Source: Candidatus Hydrogenedentota bacterium (lineage in GTDB: Bacteria > Hydrogenedentota > Hydrogenedentia > Hydrogenedentales > CAITNO01). Taken from it: DNA of 10,374 nt. How positions within the stretch are numbered: the first letter of the stretch is position 1; each line of letters opens with the position of its first letter. The notes beneath the pieces are model-generated. The model worked only from the letters and a program-made list of their open reading frames with translations, searched no databases and was not told where the DNA came from. A program made the translations under genes and the position numbers. This document shows positions 1-6,888 of the stretch, in pieces. The stretch lies in NCBI GenBank assembly GCA_011046175.1, contig DSBB01000491.1:1-10374 (forward strand), read 5' to 3'.

Positions 1-46
1 CTACGAACAGGTTGAATAGCCCCTTATGGGGAAACCATTGACTGGA

Positions 47-79
47 GAGCCGTGTGCGGGAAATCCGCACGCACGGTTC
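47..79 (+). ncRNA. Group II intron domain V (catalytic hairpin)
   Basis: A 33-base hairpin beginning GAGCCGTG and ending CACGGTTC. The lower helix pairs 47-54 with 72-79, including the conserved AGC catalytic triad at 48-50. A two-base CG bulge at 70-71 follows, as expected for the metal-binding bulge. The upper helix pairs 55-59 with 65-69 and is capped by a GAAAT loop at 60-64. This architecture is the hallmark of group II introns, and the active-site elements all look intact. Confidence 0.9.
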
Positions 80-122
80 GGAGGGAGGGGAGACCAAGTA
101 ATTGGTCTTCCCTACCCCCTAT
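80..122 (+). ncRNA. Group II intron domain VI with branch point and 3' splice site
   Basis: A purine-rich 5' arm (GGAGGGAGGGGAGACCAA, starting about 80) pairs with a pyrimidine-rich 3' arm (TTGGTCTTCCC, 103-113) across a GTAA loop. A114 interrupts the pyrimidine arm, eight bases before the proposed end, which is where the bulged branch-point adenosine for lariat formation is normally found. The intron end is placed at 122 because the arm is followed by TAT and group II introns end in A plus a pyrimidine. Confidence 0.75.
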
Positions 123-160
123 CATGCTGCAAAGCCTATGTCAAATAACGGGTCTGCGTC

Positions 161-191
161 AAAAAAGTGCGGCGCGTTTGCGCGGCGGCAC
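161..191 (-). terminator. Likely rho-independent terminator of the minus-strand cluster
   Basis: Read on the minus strand, about 28 bases after the metallophosphoesterase stop codon, a GC-rich hairpin is followed directly by six T residues (complement of 161-166). The outer stem pairs 167-170 with 188-191 and the inner stem pairs 173-176 with 181-184 around a TTTG loop; bulged G/C residues lie between them, so the helix is not perfect. The position (after the last gene of the cluster, before the convergent intron end) supports the call. An A6 run on the other side gives only a weak signal for plus-strand transcription. Confidence 0.6.
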
Positions 192-219
192 ACAAAAAAT
201 AATAGGATTAGAAAGATTG

Positions 220-2073
220 CTACTTTTCGATAATCACCTCATCCACGCATGTTCCATCACTGTCATAAGCCCTGTAAAGCAGGCGGTTCCCCGCAATTTG
301 GATGTCAATGGCCTGGTATGTGGCTGTGTCGGCAAAGGCGTTTTCAGCATAATCAAAATCACCCATGTCGTACATTTTTGTTCCGGAGACCGACACCACG
401 TATATGGTGCCTTCCGAGGGCGAATCCATGCGCGCATTATTTTTCATGGGCCACGTGCGAAGATAAGCGTGGTCATGGCCCTGCAACACCATGTCCACAT
501 GATGCGCGTCAAAAATGGGCATCCATTCCGCGCGATGCACCGGGTTGTCCCGGCGAGGCGAGGAGGAATAAATGGGATGATGGAACGAAACAAATTTCCA
601 AAGCGCGTTTGACGCTTCCAGGGTTTTATCCAGCCATGCCGTTTGGTCCGCCGGTTTCTTGTTCGAGTCCAGAATGATAAACAGCGCGTTGCCGTATTCA
701 AAGGTGTACGCATGTTGCGGCGGAACCGTGTCAGGACCATTGGTGAGCAACGTGAATATATCGTTGTATAGAACGTTTCCCGTGCTTAAGTGATACTCAT
801 GATTTCCCAAAGTGGGGACGAGTGTTCGGCGCGCGAAGAAATCCCCTGCATTAAAGAAAAAGTCGTCCCAGTCGTCCCTGTCGGAGCCCCGGTTAACAAG
901 GTCGCTGGCGATGATGCAGAAGGCGGCGTCGGGATGTTCGCGAGCGGCGCGTTGGACAAGGTCCGCCCAGCGGTTAAATCCGGTCTGCGGATCGCCCATG
1001 TAAATGAACGAAAACGGCTGCGCTTCCGCGGGTGCGGTGGTGAATGTTCCCGCTGGCGACACGATGCTTTCAATGGTGTTGCCGACGCCGTAGACATATT
1101 TCGTGCCCGGCGCCAATCCGGTCAACGTAACCGTATGTCTGTTTATCCGGGGATTGTTCACCACCCGGGGCGTGTATAATTCCCGGGTGTCGGCATGAAC
1201 AAGCGTCGCCTTGGCCGTATCAAACGGGACGTTCTCATCTTGTCGCATGTATGCCGCGACTCCTGAAGATACGGCGGCGCTGGTGCGCCACTGAATCGTT
1301 TGCGTGGATTGCGGCTCGTCGCTCCAGGTAAGCACAATCTGATCGGGTGTTTCCGTGGCGACATACTTGGTTTCGGTGTAGATGCTTGTCAGTCGCGCGT
1401 CACGATGCCGCCAGGGGTCCACCTGCAACAGGGTCAAGCCGACAAGTTCGGGCGGCACTTTCGTGATGGGTTCCATATCAGGGTCCGCGTAGGCGTCGGC
1501 TCCGGGTTCAAGTTTGCCCACAGTCTGGTACCCCGGATAAACGGCGGTTACTTCAACGGTATCACCTTTATTGATCGGCTCCAATGCGACAAAATAATGG
1601 CGGTGGTCGCCGCTTAAAGAATTCACCCCCAAGCCCACAACGCCGCTTTCAAACTCGCACACGTAGGCGGTGTGCTTCTCGAGCAGCCGATGCGCCACAA
1701 AATCCGTTGGCGCAAAGCCGCGTTCCGCAAGCCAGAAAGGCTCTATTACCGCCTTTTCAAGAAACCGGTTGTCCACAAAGACATATACCCGCACCGGCAC
1801 GTTTACCATAAAGCGGATATGGGCCTCGCCCAAAATCTTCTTCTCCTCCGGGGTCAAAAGAGGAACGATATCCTCAGGTTTGAGTTGGTTTAATTCCTGC
1901 AGCGGAATGGAGGCGGCAAGTCGTTCGCGGACGGAGGCGACAATGTCGTACACAGACGGCGACTCGTGGGCGCCGCCTTTTGTGGGCGCCAGGATTGCCA
2001 GGCATACTGCAACCGCAATCAAGGAAGTGGAAGAACGGAAATAAAAACGAAAGCGAGAGAATGGCTTGTTCAT
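220..2073 (-). CDS. Secreted purple-acid-phosphatase-like metallophosphoesterase with fibronectin-III-type domain
   Basis: 617 residues. A basic N-terminus and hydrophobic stretch (about 15-30), with probable cleavage after A35, indicate export to the periplasm or surface. Residues about 40-230 match no domain I recognise. Residues about 240-345 resemble the fibronectin-III-type N-domain of purple acid phosphatases (DQIVLTW, then LAPGTKYVYGVG). The catalytic domain (about 354-617) has five metal motifs in order: GDPQ (D361), SDLVNRG (D391), GNHE (N424, H425), FHHP (H498) and GHDHAY (H533, H535). The family hydrolyses phosphomonoesters or diesters with two metals; the substrate here is unknown. 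The second motif is normally GDxxY with an iron-binding Tyr, but here it is SDxxN, so a purple Fe-tyrosinate centre is unlikely. ATG at 2073 is preceded by AGGAG 11 bases upstream. The gene is 85 bases after rodA and may be the last gene of that transcript or have its own weak promoter. Confidence 0.9.
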   Translation of the reverse strand: MNKPFSRFRFYFRSSTSLIAVAVCLAILAPTKGGAHESPSVYDIVASVRERLAASIPLQELNQLKPEDIVPLLTPEEKKILGEAHIRFMVNVPVRVYVFVDNRFLEKAVIEPFWLAERGFAPTDFVAHRLLEKHTAYVCEFESGVVGLGVNSLSGDHRHYFVALEPINKGDTVEVTAVYPGYQTVGKLEPGADAYADPDMEPITKVPPELVGLTLLQVDPWRHRDARLTSIYTETKYVATETPDQIVLTWSDEPQSTQTIQWRTSAAVSSGVAAYMRQDENVPFDTAKATLVHADTRELYTPRVVNNPRINRHTVTLTGLAPGTKYVYGVGNTIESIVSPAGTFTTAPAEAQPFSFIYMGDPQTGFNRWADLVQRAAREHPDAAFCIIASDLVNRGSDRDDWDDFFFNAGDFFARRTLVPTLGNHEYHLSTGNVLYNDIFTLLTNGPDTVPPQHAYTFEYGNALFIILDSNKKPADQTAWLDKTLEASNALWKFVSFHHPIYSSSPRRDNPVHRAEWMPIFDAHHVDMVLQGHDHAYLRTWPMKNNARMDSPSEGTIYVVSVSGTKMYDMGDFDYAENAFADTATYQAIDIQIAGNRLLYRAYDSDGTCVDEVIIEK

Positions 2074-2084
2074 GGTAATGAAAT

Positions 2085-2089
2085 CTCCT
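2085..2089 (-). promoter_or_regulatory. Ribosome binding site of the metallophosphoesterase
   Basis: AGGAG on the minus strand, 11 bases before the ATG at 2073. The spacing is slightly long but no other start codon lies nearby, and the signal peptide begins directly at this ATG. Confidence 0.6.
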
Positions 2090-2158
2090 GATTTTCGTCG
2101 GGTCTCTGTTTAGCGAAAGGATAACATATAAGATTATGTTTTTCCAGTGCGTCGAAAC

Positions 2159-3400
2159 TCATTTCTTTTTGCCGTATATGGCGACATGGCCGATGGGAGA
2201 GTACATTTCGGTGTGGGTGTGCGTTTGTTTGCGCAGCCTCACGCTCAACAAAATTCCGATTCCCGCCATGGTGGTCATATAAAAAGAGCCGCCGTAGCTC
2301 AGGAAGGGCAGGGGAATGCCTGTTACCGGAAGCAATCCGGTTGTAATCGCGATGTTCACAAAAATATGAAACGCAAAAATAGTTGTCACGCCGGTGGCGA
2401 TCAGTGTCCCCTGCATGTCCACGGAATCATAGGCAAACGAGAGTCCGCGCAAAAGCAACAGCAAAAACAAGGCGATAACGGCCACCGCGCCGACAAATCC
2501 GAACTCTTCGGCGAGCAGCGAGTAAATAAAATCAGTATGATGTTCCGGCAAATAATTCAACCGCGTCTGGGTTCCCTGCATATACCCCTTCCCCGAAAGG
2601 CCGCCGCTGCCGATGGTAATGCGGCTCTGAAGGGTGTGCCATCCGCTGCCGCTGGGGTCGTATTCCGGATGGAGATAGGTGTAGATGCGCATTTTCTGAT
2701 AATGTCGCAGTTCAAAAAAGACCCGGGGTTCCGTTTGCGTTTCAGGATCGAAATCCCTCATTTGCCACCATAACATCGGGAGGAGAGTCATTCCCATAAT
2801 CATTATCATTGCCAGATGGCGTTTCCTGCAACCGGCGACGTACAGCATTGACATGGTCAGCGGCCCCAGGCAGGCGGCAGTGCCCAAGTTGGGTTGCTTA
2901 AGAATCAACCCGATGGGAATGGCGACAAGGCCGAATGTAATCAGGAACCAATGCAGTTTTTTTATGCGTTTCCCAACCTTTGTAAAATACCATGTGAGAA
3001 AAAAAACGGTGATAAGTTTGGTGAATTCGGAAGGCTGCAATCGGAAAGGCCCCAGGGACAGCCAGCGTTCGCTGCCTTTTGCCGATGTGCCGAACAGTAT
3101 CACCACCACCAGCAACGCCAGAGCGGCTGTGTAAAGTAACGGCGCAATCCCCACAAAAAAGCGGTAATCAACACAGACAAACAGCGCCAGCGGAGCAATG
3201 CCGAGAAAGAAGAACAGTATCTGCCGGTTGAAATAGGTGATGTTCGTGCTGCGCGCGGCGCTGTACATGAGAAACCAGCCGACCACGGCGAGGGATAAGG
3301 CGATAATCGGCAGCCACCAGTCAACACGAAACAGGTTTCTTGGATTCAGCAGATGCACGCTGATATCCTGAAACTGAACCTGTCGCCCGCTGTAGGCCAT
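2159..3400 (-). CDS. rodA: RodA, peptidoglycan glycosyltransferase of the elongasome (SEDS family)
   Basis: 413 residues, a polytopic inner-membrane protein with about ten hydrophobic segments. SEDS proteins polymerise lipid II into glycan strands; RodA does so for side-wall growth together with PBP2. Family signatures seen: KGSERWLSLG (108-117) with LQPSEFTKL (121-129), QPNLGTA (169-175), YQKMRIYTYLHPEYDP (234-249), and PEHHTDFIYS (285-294), where D290 matches the catalytic Asp. GLLPVTGIPLPFLSYGGS (355-372) is the classic C-terminal SEDS motif. Length is slightly above the usual 370-400 because of a short N-terminal lead and a polar, basic tail (HTHT, then KKK). The start is well supported: AAAGGAG lies 8 bases upstream, inside the end of mrdA, and the mrdA stop is 5 bases before the ATG, so the two are co-translated. 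The closest alternative, FtsW, is less likely given the mre/mrdA context. Confidence 0.97.
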   Translation of the reverse strand: MAYSGRQVQFQDISVHLLNPRNLFRVDWWLPIIALSLAVVGWFLMYSAARSTNITYFNRQILFFFLGIAPLALFVCVDYRFFVGIAPLLYTAALALLVVVILFGTSAKGSERWLSLGPFRLQPSEFTKLITVFFLTWYFTKVGKRIKKLHWFLITFGLVAIPIGLILKQPNLGTAACLGPLTMSMLYVAGCRKRHLAMIMIMGMTLLPMLWWQMRDFDPETQTEPRVFFELRHYQKMRIYTYLHPEYDPSGSGWHTLQSRITIGSGGLSGKGYMQGTQTRLNYLPEHHTDFIYSLLAEEFGFVGAVAVIALFLLLLLRGLSFAYDSVDMQGTLIATGVTTIFAFHIFVNIAITTGLLPVTGIPLPFLSYGGSFYMTTMAGIGILLSVRLRKQTHTHTEMYSPIGHVAIYGKKK

Positions 3401-3405
3401 GTCTG

Positions 3406-5337
3406 TTACTCCTTTGTTGCCATAACCATGTTGGGAACGTTCGCCCGGGTTGCGTAAAAGTATTCGATTACATCACGCGCAACGGGGGCGGCGGTCTCGC
3501 CGCCTGAATGGCCGTGTTCGATAAGCACGCATACGGAAAGCCGGGGGGTTCTGTCAAGCACGCCCGCCACAAACCACGCTTGATGCCGTTGATGGTAGGG
3601 AATCCCCTCCGCGTCATCATACTGTTCCAGATGAGACAATGACACCACCTGCGCCGTTCCCGTCTTGCCGATAATGGTCATGCCGGGTATTTGAGCGCGA
3701 TGACACGTTCCCGTGGGTGCCGGCGGGCCTTTTTCAACGCATAATTGCAGTCCCTTGACAACCGTCTCAATTGTTGTATCGCTGAAAATCTTCTCCGAGC
3801 GCAAATGTTCCCTGCCTTGCCAAAGAAAAGGCCGGACCCGGTATCCGCCGTTCACTATGCAGGCCATCATCACGGCGTTCTGGAGGGGGGTTGTGGCGGC
3901 GGCGCCCTGACCGATGCTGAGATTCACTGTTTCGCCCGGGTACCAGCGTTGCTCCCAAACAGGCTTGTCGGCGTTCAGTTTTTCCTTCCACTGACGATGT
4001 GGAATTAAGCCCGCCTGTTCTCCCGGCAAATCAATGTCGGTCGGCACGCCCAATCCCATAAGATTCGCGTAAAAATGTATCCGGTCAACGCCCAGCTTCA
4101 GGCCAAGGTTGTAGAAATACACGTCGCAGGAATAGGCAAGCGCTTCAACCACATCCATTGCGCCGTGACCTGTGCGCCGCCAACAATGCCATCGCCTTCC
4201 TTTGCCGTCAATCTGAAAATGCCCGGGGCAGTATTGTTTTGTGTTTGAAGTTACCACGAGTTCCTCCAGCGCCGCTGCCGCAAGCATGATTTTGAACAGC
4301 GAACCCGGCGGGTATACTTCGCGGTGGCAGCGGTTCGACATGCGGTTGGGTTGTTTGCCGGAAAGCAGTTCGAGTCGCTCCGCATTCATGCCTCTGTTCA
4401 CGAACACGCCGGGATCGTAACTTGGCGCGCTTGCCAGAGCCAGCGCCGCGCCCGTATCGGCGTCCAGAACGACTATGGCGCCCTGTTCGCCCCGCAACAG
4501 TTCCTCACAATGTCGCTGCAAGGCAATGTCCAGGGTTAAATGAAGCGGTTCGCCGGATTGGGGCAGTACGGGCCGGCCCTCGGGGAAAAGCAGGTGTCCT
4601 CGCGTGTCGCGCCGCGCGATATAGGGCCTGCCTGCTCGGTCGGTGCGCAGCTGTGGTTGGCCGGACGCGTATTTCGTCACCAGCATGTAGCCGTCCTTGC
4701 CGCGCAGGATGGATTCATAGTATCGTTCAAGGCCGTCCTTGCCTATGAGATCGCCCATGTTGTACCTGTGCTCTGCGTATTGCTCGAGCTCGGCTTTGTT
4801 TATCTCGCCGAGATATCCAAGCAATTGGCCCGCTGTTTCGCCATAAAGATATCGGCGCTGGGGATGCACGACGGTGGTAACGCCGGGCAAGGCGTACTGG
4901 TTCTCCTCAACGCGCACACAATCAGCGCGGGTGACATCGCGTTTCACGGTTAATTGCGTAAACGGGGCGCTGCGATGCGCGTCAATCTTACTGCGCAGCT
5001 CCGCGGCGTCTATGCCGAGCCACGCCTCAAGACGCTCACAAACGGCGTCGAGAAGTTCCACGGGACATTCTCCTGGCACAATCACAACGTCTGTGCTCGC
5101 GCGATTATCGGCAATGACCTCGCCGTTTCGGGCGTAAATGATCCCCCGGTCGGACGCCAACCGTTTTTGCCATACCCGGTTGCTTTCGGCGAGCCGCGAG
5201 AACTCATGAAGGGACAACACCTGGAGGCGCCAGAATTGAATGCCAAGAAGCACCATCGCCGCCATGATTGCGATGCCCACCCATTGGATGCGATTTTCCA
5301 CGCCTTCATAACGGTCTGTTTCTTTTTTTGCAGACAT
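3406..5337 (-). CDS. mrdA: Penicillin-binding protein 2 (MrdA), class B transpeptidase of the elongasome
   Basis: 643 residues. It cross-links peptidoglycan during side-wall elongation as partner of RodA; it is anchored in the inner membrane with the enzyme in the periplasm. One membrane segment lies at about 19-40, then the PBP dimerisation/pedestal region (about 60-260, with RGIIYARNGE at 64-73 and YLYGETAGQLLGYLGEI near 163-179) and the transpeptidase domain (about 265-630). Catalytic motifs: SxxK as PPGSLFK (S346, K349), SxN-equivalent SCD (S403), and KTG (558-560), all intact. A CPGH...HCW...GHG segment (about 370-392) is typical of many PBP2 proteins. A TTG start 3 bases upstream is possible, but ATG at 5337 is preferred because it overlaps the mreD stop as TGATG, which implies reinitiation; no strong ribosome site is visible. 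Length and motif order are normal for MrdA. Confidence 0.97.
   Translation of the reverse strand: MSAKKETDRYEGVENRIQWVGIAIMAAMVLLGIQFWRLQVLSLHEFSRLAESNRVWQKRLASDRGIIYARNGEVIADNRASTDVVIVPGECPVELLDAVCERLEAWLGIDAAELRSKIDAHRSAPFTQLTVKRDVTRADCVRVEENQYALPGVTTVVHPQRRYLYGETAGQLLGYLGEINKAELEQYAEHRYNMGDLIGKDGLERYYESILRGKDGYMLVTKYASGQPQLRTDRAGRPYIARRDTRGHLLFPEGRPVLPQSGEPLHLTLDIALQRHCEELLRGEQGAIVVLDADTGAALALASAPSYDPGVFVNRGMNAERLELLSGKQPNRMSNRCHREVYPPGSLFKIMLAAAALEELVVTSNTKQYCPGHFQIDGKGRRWHCWRRTGHGAMDVVEALAYSCDVYFYNLGLKLGVDRIHFYANLMGLGVPTDIDLPGEQAGLIPHRQWKEKLNADKPVWEQRWYPGETVNLSIGQGAAATTPLQNAVMMACIVNGGYRVRPFLWQGREHLRSEKIFSDTTIETVVKGLQLCVEKGPPAPTGTCHRAQIPGMTIIGKTGTAQVVSLSHLEQYDDAEGIPYHQRHQAWFVAGVLDRTPRLSVCVLIEHGHSGGETAAPVARDVIEYFYATRANVPNMVMATKE
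3409..3415 (-). promoter_or_regulatory. rodA ribosome binding site inside the end of mrdA
   Basis: AAAGGAG on the minus strand, 8 bases before the rodA ATG, within the last three codons and near the stop of mrdA. It fixes the rodA start and points to coupled translation of the PBP2-RodA pair. Confidence 0.8.
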
Positions 5338-5867
5338 CAAACGATTCCGTCACTGATGATGGTGCGTTTGTGGAATATGCGGTCAACCGCCGCAAATACA
5401 AATGGCGTTATTATGGCGGAATAAAAGGCGATTGGGGCAGCCGTGTTGAGTATGGGATACAGCATGCCCCGCTGCGGCTGCATGGCGTATTGAATGGTTA
5501 TGTACGCCACGCCCTGGCAGAATCCCGCCAGCAGCACCAACCCCGCTTTCACGGCGGCGTGTTCGCTGATGAGACGGGTTGCCAGCCGCCCGATGATGTA
5601 GCCAATGACAACGTAGCAAAGCACGTGGTGTCCCAGCGTGGTGTTGACGGCCACATCTTGATACAAACCGCCGACAACCCCTGTAAACATGGCGCGTTCT
5701 TCCCCGTAGGCGATTGCGAAGTACACTATGAGCACAATCACGATATCCGGAGACACCTCCTGCAGGCGCAGCGCTTCCGGCCAGTTGGTTTGAATAAGCG
5801 CCGCCAGCACCACGCATGCGAACCATGCAAGGTAATTGCGCGCTAAAACTTGCCGAGGGTGAATCAT
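5337..5867 (-). CDS. mreD: MreD, integral membrane rod-shape protein
   Basis: 176 residues, nearly all hydrophobic, with five or six predicted membrane helices (about 11-28, 40-55, 58-75, 80-98, 105-125, 140-163). MreD is a small inner-membrane component of the elongasome that binds MreC and helps control PBP2/RodA; it has no known enzymatic activity. The family pattern is seen in SPDIVIVLIVYFAIAYGE (39-56) followed by GGLYQDV (66-72) and LGHHVLCYVVIGYIIG (78-93), where the proline-aspartate and the GLxxD positions are the usual conserved points. The ATG overlaps the mreC stop as ATGA, and AGGAG lies 11 bases upstream, so it is coupled to mreC. MreD sequences vary a lot, so position between mreC and mrdA adds most of the certainty. 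Confidence 0.93.
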   Translation of the reverse strand: MIHPRQVLARNYLAWFACVVLAALIQTNWPEALRLQEVSPDIVIVLIVYFAIAYGEERAMFTGVVGGLYQDVAVNTTLGHHVLCYVVIGYIIGRLATRLISEHAAVKAGLVLLAGFCQGVAYITIQYAMQPQRGMLYPILNTAAPIAFYSAIITPFVFAAVDRIFHKRTIISDGIV

Positions 5868-6826
5868 GGCGCATATCGCTCCTGTAAGCTTCGCATATCC
5901 GGCATGTCCGGCGCTTGCGACGCGGCGCCGCCCGGGACGGTTGGTTTCATCGGCGCGCGCTGGAGCGCTTCAGGGGGCCCGGCCACAAACGCGGGTGCGT
6001 CCACGGCGCGAATAATCACCATCACTTCGTCCAGACGATAGGGGTCCACCGCAGGTTCAACCTCCGCGCTCTTCCAAAGTCCCACGCCGCCGCGCACTGC
6101 GGAAACGCGGCCTATGAGCAGCCCGGCGGGAAACTGGCTCTCCGGGCTTGTGACAATGACGTCTCCCACGCGCACTTCTTCCTTCGTGTCAATGTATTCC
6201 AGCGCGCAAAGATGCGAAAAGTCCCCGCCGCTTGCGTGAATCACCCCGTCGTAGGCGCGGAGCCGGTTTCGCAGCACCATGGCGCCCACGCGGCAATCCG
6301 TATGATGAAGCGTTGCTACCGTTGCCGTAAAATCGGCGACTTCTGTGACGATTCCCACCACGCCGTCGCAACTGATTACGCCCATGGACGGCGACACGCC
6401 ATGCCGTCCGCCCAAATCAATCCGGAGCATGCCCCGGTAACTTTCCAACACTGTGGCCGGTTGTAACGTGAAGCGGGGATTTTCGCTTACAAAACCAAGT
6501 ATCCGGCGTAATCTGGCGTTTTCAAGGGAAAGCGCGCGCAGCGCCGCTTCTTTTATTTTCATATCAACCAAGTCGTGTTGAAGCGACTTGGTTTCCTGAA
6601 ACACTGCGTTATAGTCGGCAACGAAATGATACGCGTTGCGTGGGATGCTTACCGCGACGTGGCGCAACTTCAGAAAGGGATACGCGGCGATATGAACCAC
6701 ACGGGAGAGTCCCCGATGGACAACGGAGCCTTCGGTGCCTGTTACAAGAGAAAAAAGGGATAGCGCTGACAACAAGACCAACACGAGAAGGGGCCGGTGT
6801 TCACTTAATATGCGTCCTGCATTCAT
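5864..6826 (-). CDS. mreC: MreC, rod-shape-determining periplasmic scaffold
   Basis: 320 residues. A short cytoplasmic N-terminus, one membrane helix (about 12-30), a helical/coiled-coil region (about 66-112, with LSLENARLRRILGF at 99-112), then the MreC beta domain (about 120-272). In the beta domain, LRIDLGGRHGVSPSMGV (134-150) and EVRVGDVIVTSPESQFPAGL (217-236) match the family pattern. MreC dimerises in the periplasm and activates PBP2. The last 40 residues or so (280-320) are rich in Pro, Ala and Met and extend beyond the family core. The ATG at 6826 is the only reasonable start since the membrane helix follows soon after, but the ribosome site is weak (GGAT about 14 bases upstream). A 62-base gap separates it from mreB, with only a 4-bp GGCC hairpin (6859-6872), so read-through from mreB is expected. 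Confidence 0.96.
   Translation of the reverse strand: MNAGRILSEHRPLLVLVLLSALSLFSLVTGTEGSVVHRGLSRVVHIAAYPFLKLRHVAVSIPRNAYHFVADYNAVFQETKSLQHDLVDMKIKEAALRALSLENARLRRILGFVSENPRFTLQPATVLESYRGMLRIDLGGRHGVSPSMGVISCDGVVGIVTEVADFTATVATLHHTDCRVGAMVLRNRLRAYDGVIHASGGDFSHLCALEYIDTKEEVRVGDVIVTSPESQFPAGLLIGRVSAVRGGVGLWKSAEVEPAVDPYRLDEVMVIIRAVDAPAFVAGPPEALQRAPMKPTVPGGAASQAPDMPDMRSLQERYAP
5879..5883 (-). promoter_or_regulatory. mreD ribosome binding site inside mreC
   Basis: AGGAG on the minus strand, 11 bases before the mreD ATG and within the last codons of mreC; together with the ATGA overlap it fixes the mreD start. Confidence 0.6.
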
Positions 6827-6888
6827 GGCACTTAATGATCCAGTGGAAGATGCGACATGGCCTTATTCGGCCGATATTGACGGCGCGC

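Larger units (their letters stand above)
1..122 (+). mobile_element. Group II intron, 3' end (partial; 5' part lies left of the window)
   Basis: The sequence shows the end of domain IV (a CCCC-TTAT-GGGG hairpin at 20-31), then a recognisable domain V (47-79) and domain VI (80 to about 120), ending in the expected purine-pyrimidine style 'AT' at 121-122. Group II introns are self-splicing retroelements; their reverse transcriptase/maturase is normally encoded in domain IV, so it should lie left of position 1. Only three to five codons precede a stop in each readable frame here, so no protein can be called. The intron is on the plus strand, opposite to the neighbouring gene cluster, and sits in the gap beyond the metallophosphoesterase stop codon. 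The exact 3' splice point (122, give or take a base or two) is inferred from the domain VI stem. The intron class cannot be decided without the missing part. Confidence 0.88.

Noticed and set aside
52..612. Plus-strand open frame beginning inside the intron and crossing the phosphoesterase gene
   Set aside because: It starts in domain V and runs antisense through conserved GHDHAY and other enzyme motifs; not a protein-coding candidate.
2126..2161. Promoter for the phosphoesterase in the 85-base gap after rodA
   Set aside because: CATAAT and TATATG-like hexamers exist, but no -35 element at proper spacing; too weak to annotate as a feature.
2147..2773. Plus-strand open frame (208 codons) antisense to rodA
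   Set aside because: Opposite the conserved SEDS C-terminal motifs; composition is that of an antisense frame.
6859..6872. GGCC-TTATTC-GGCC hairpin between mreB and mreC as a terminator
   Set aside because: Only 4 bp, with no T tract on the minus strand; would not stop transcription.
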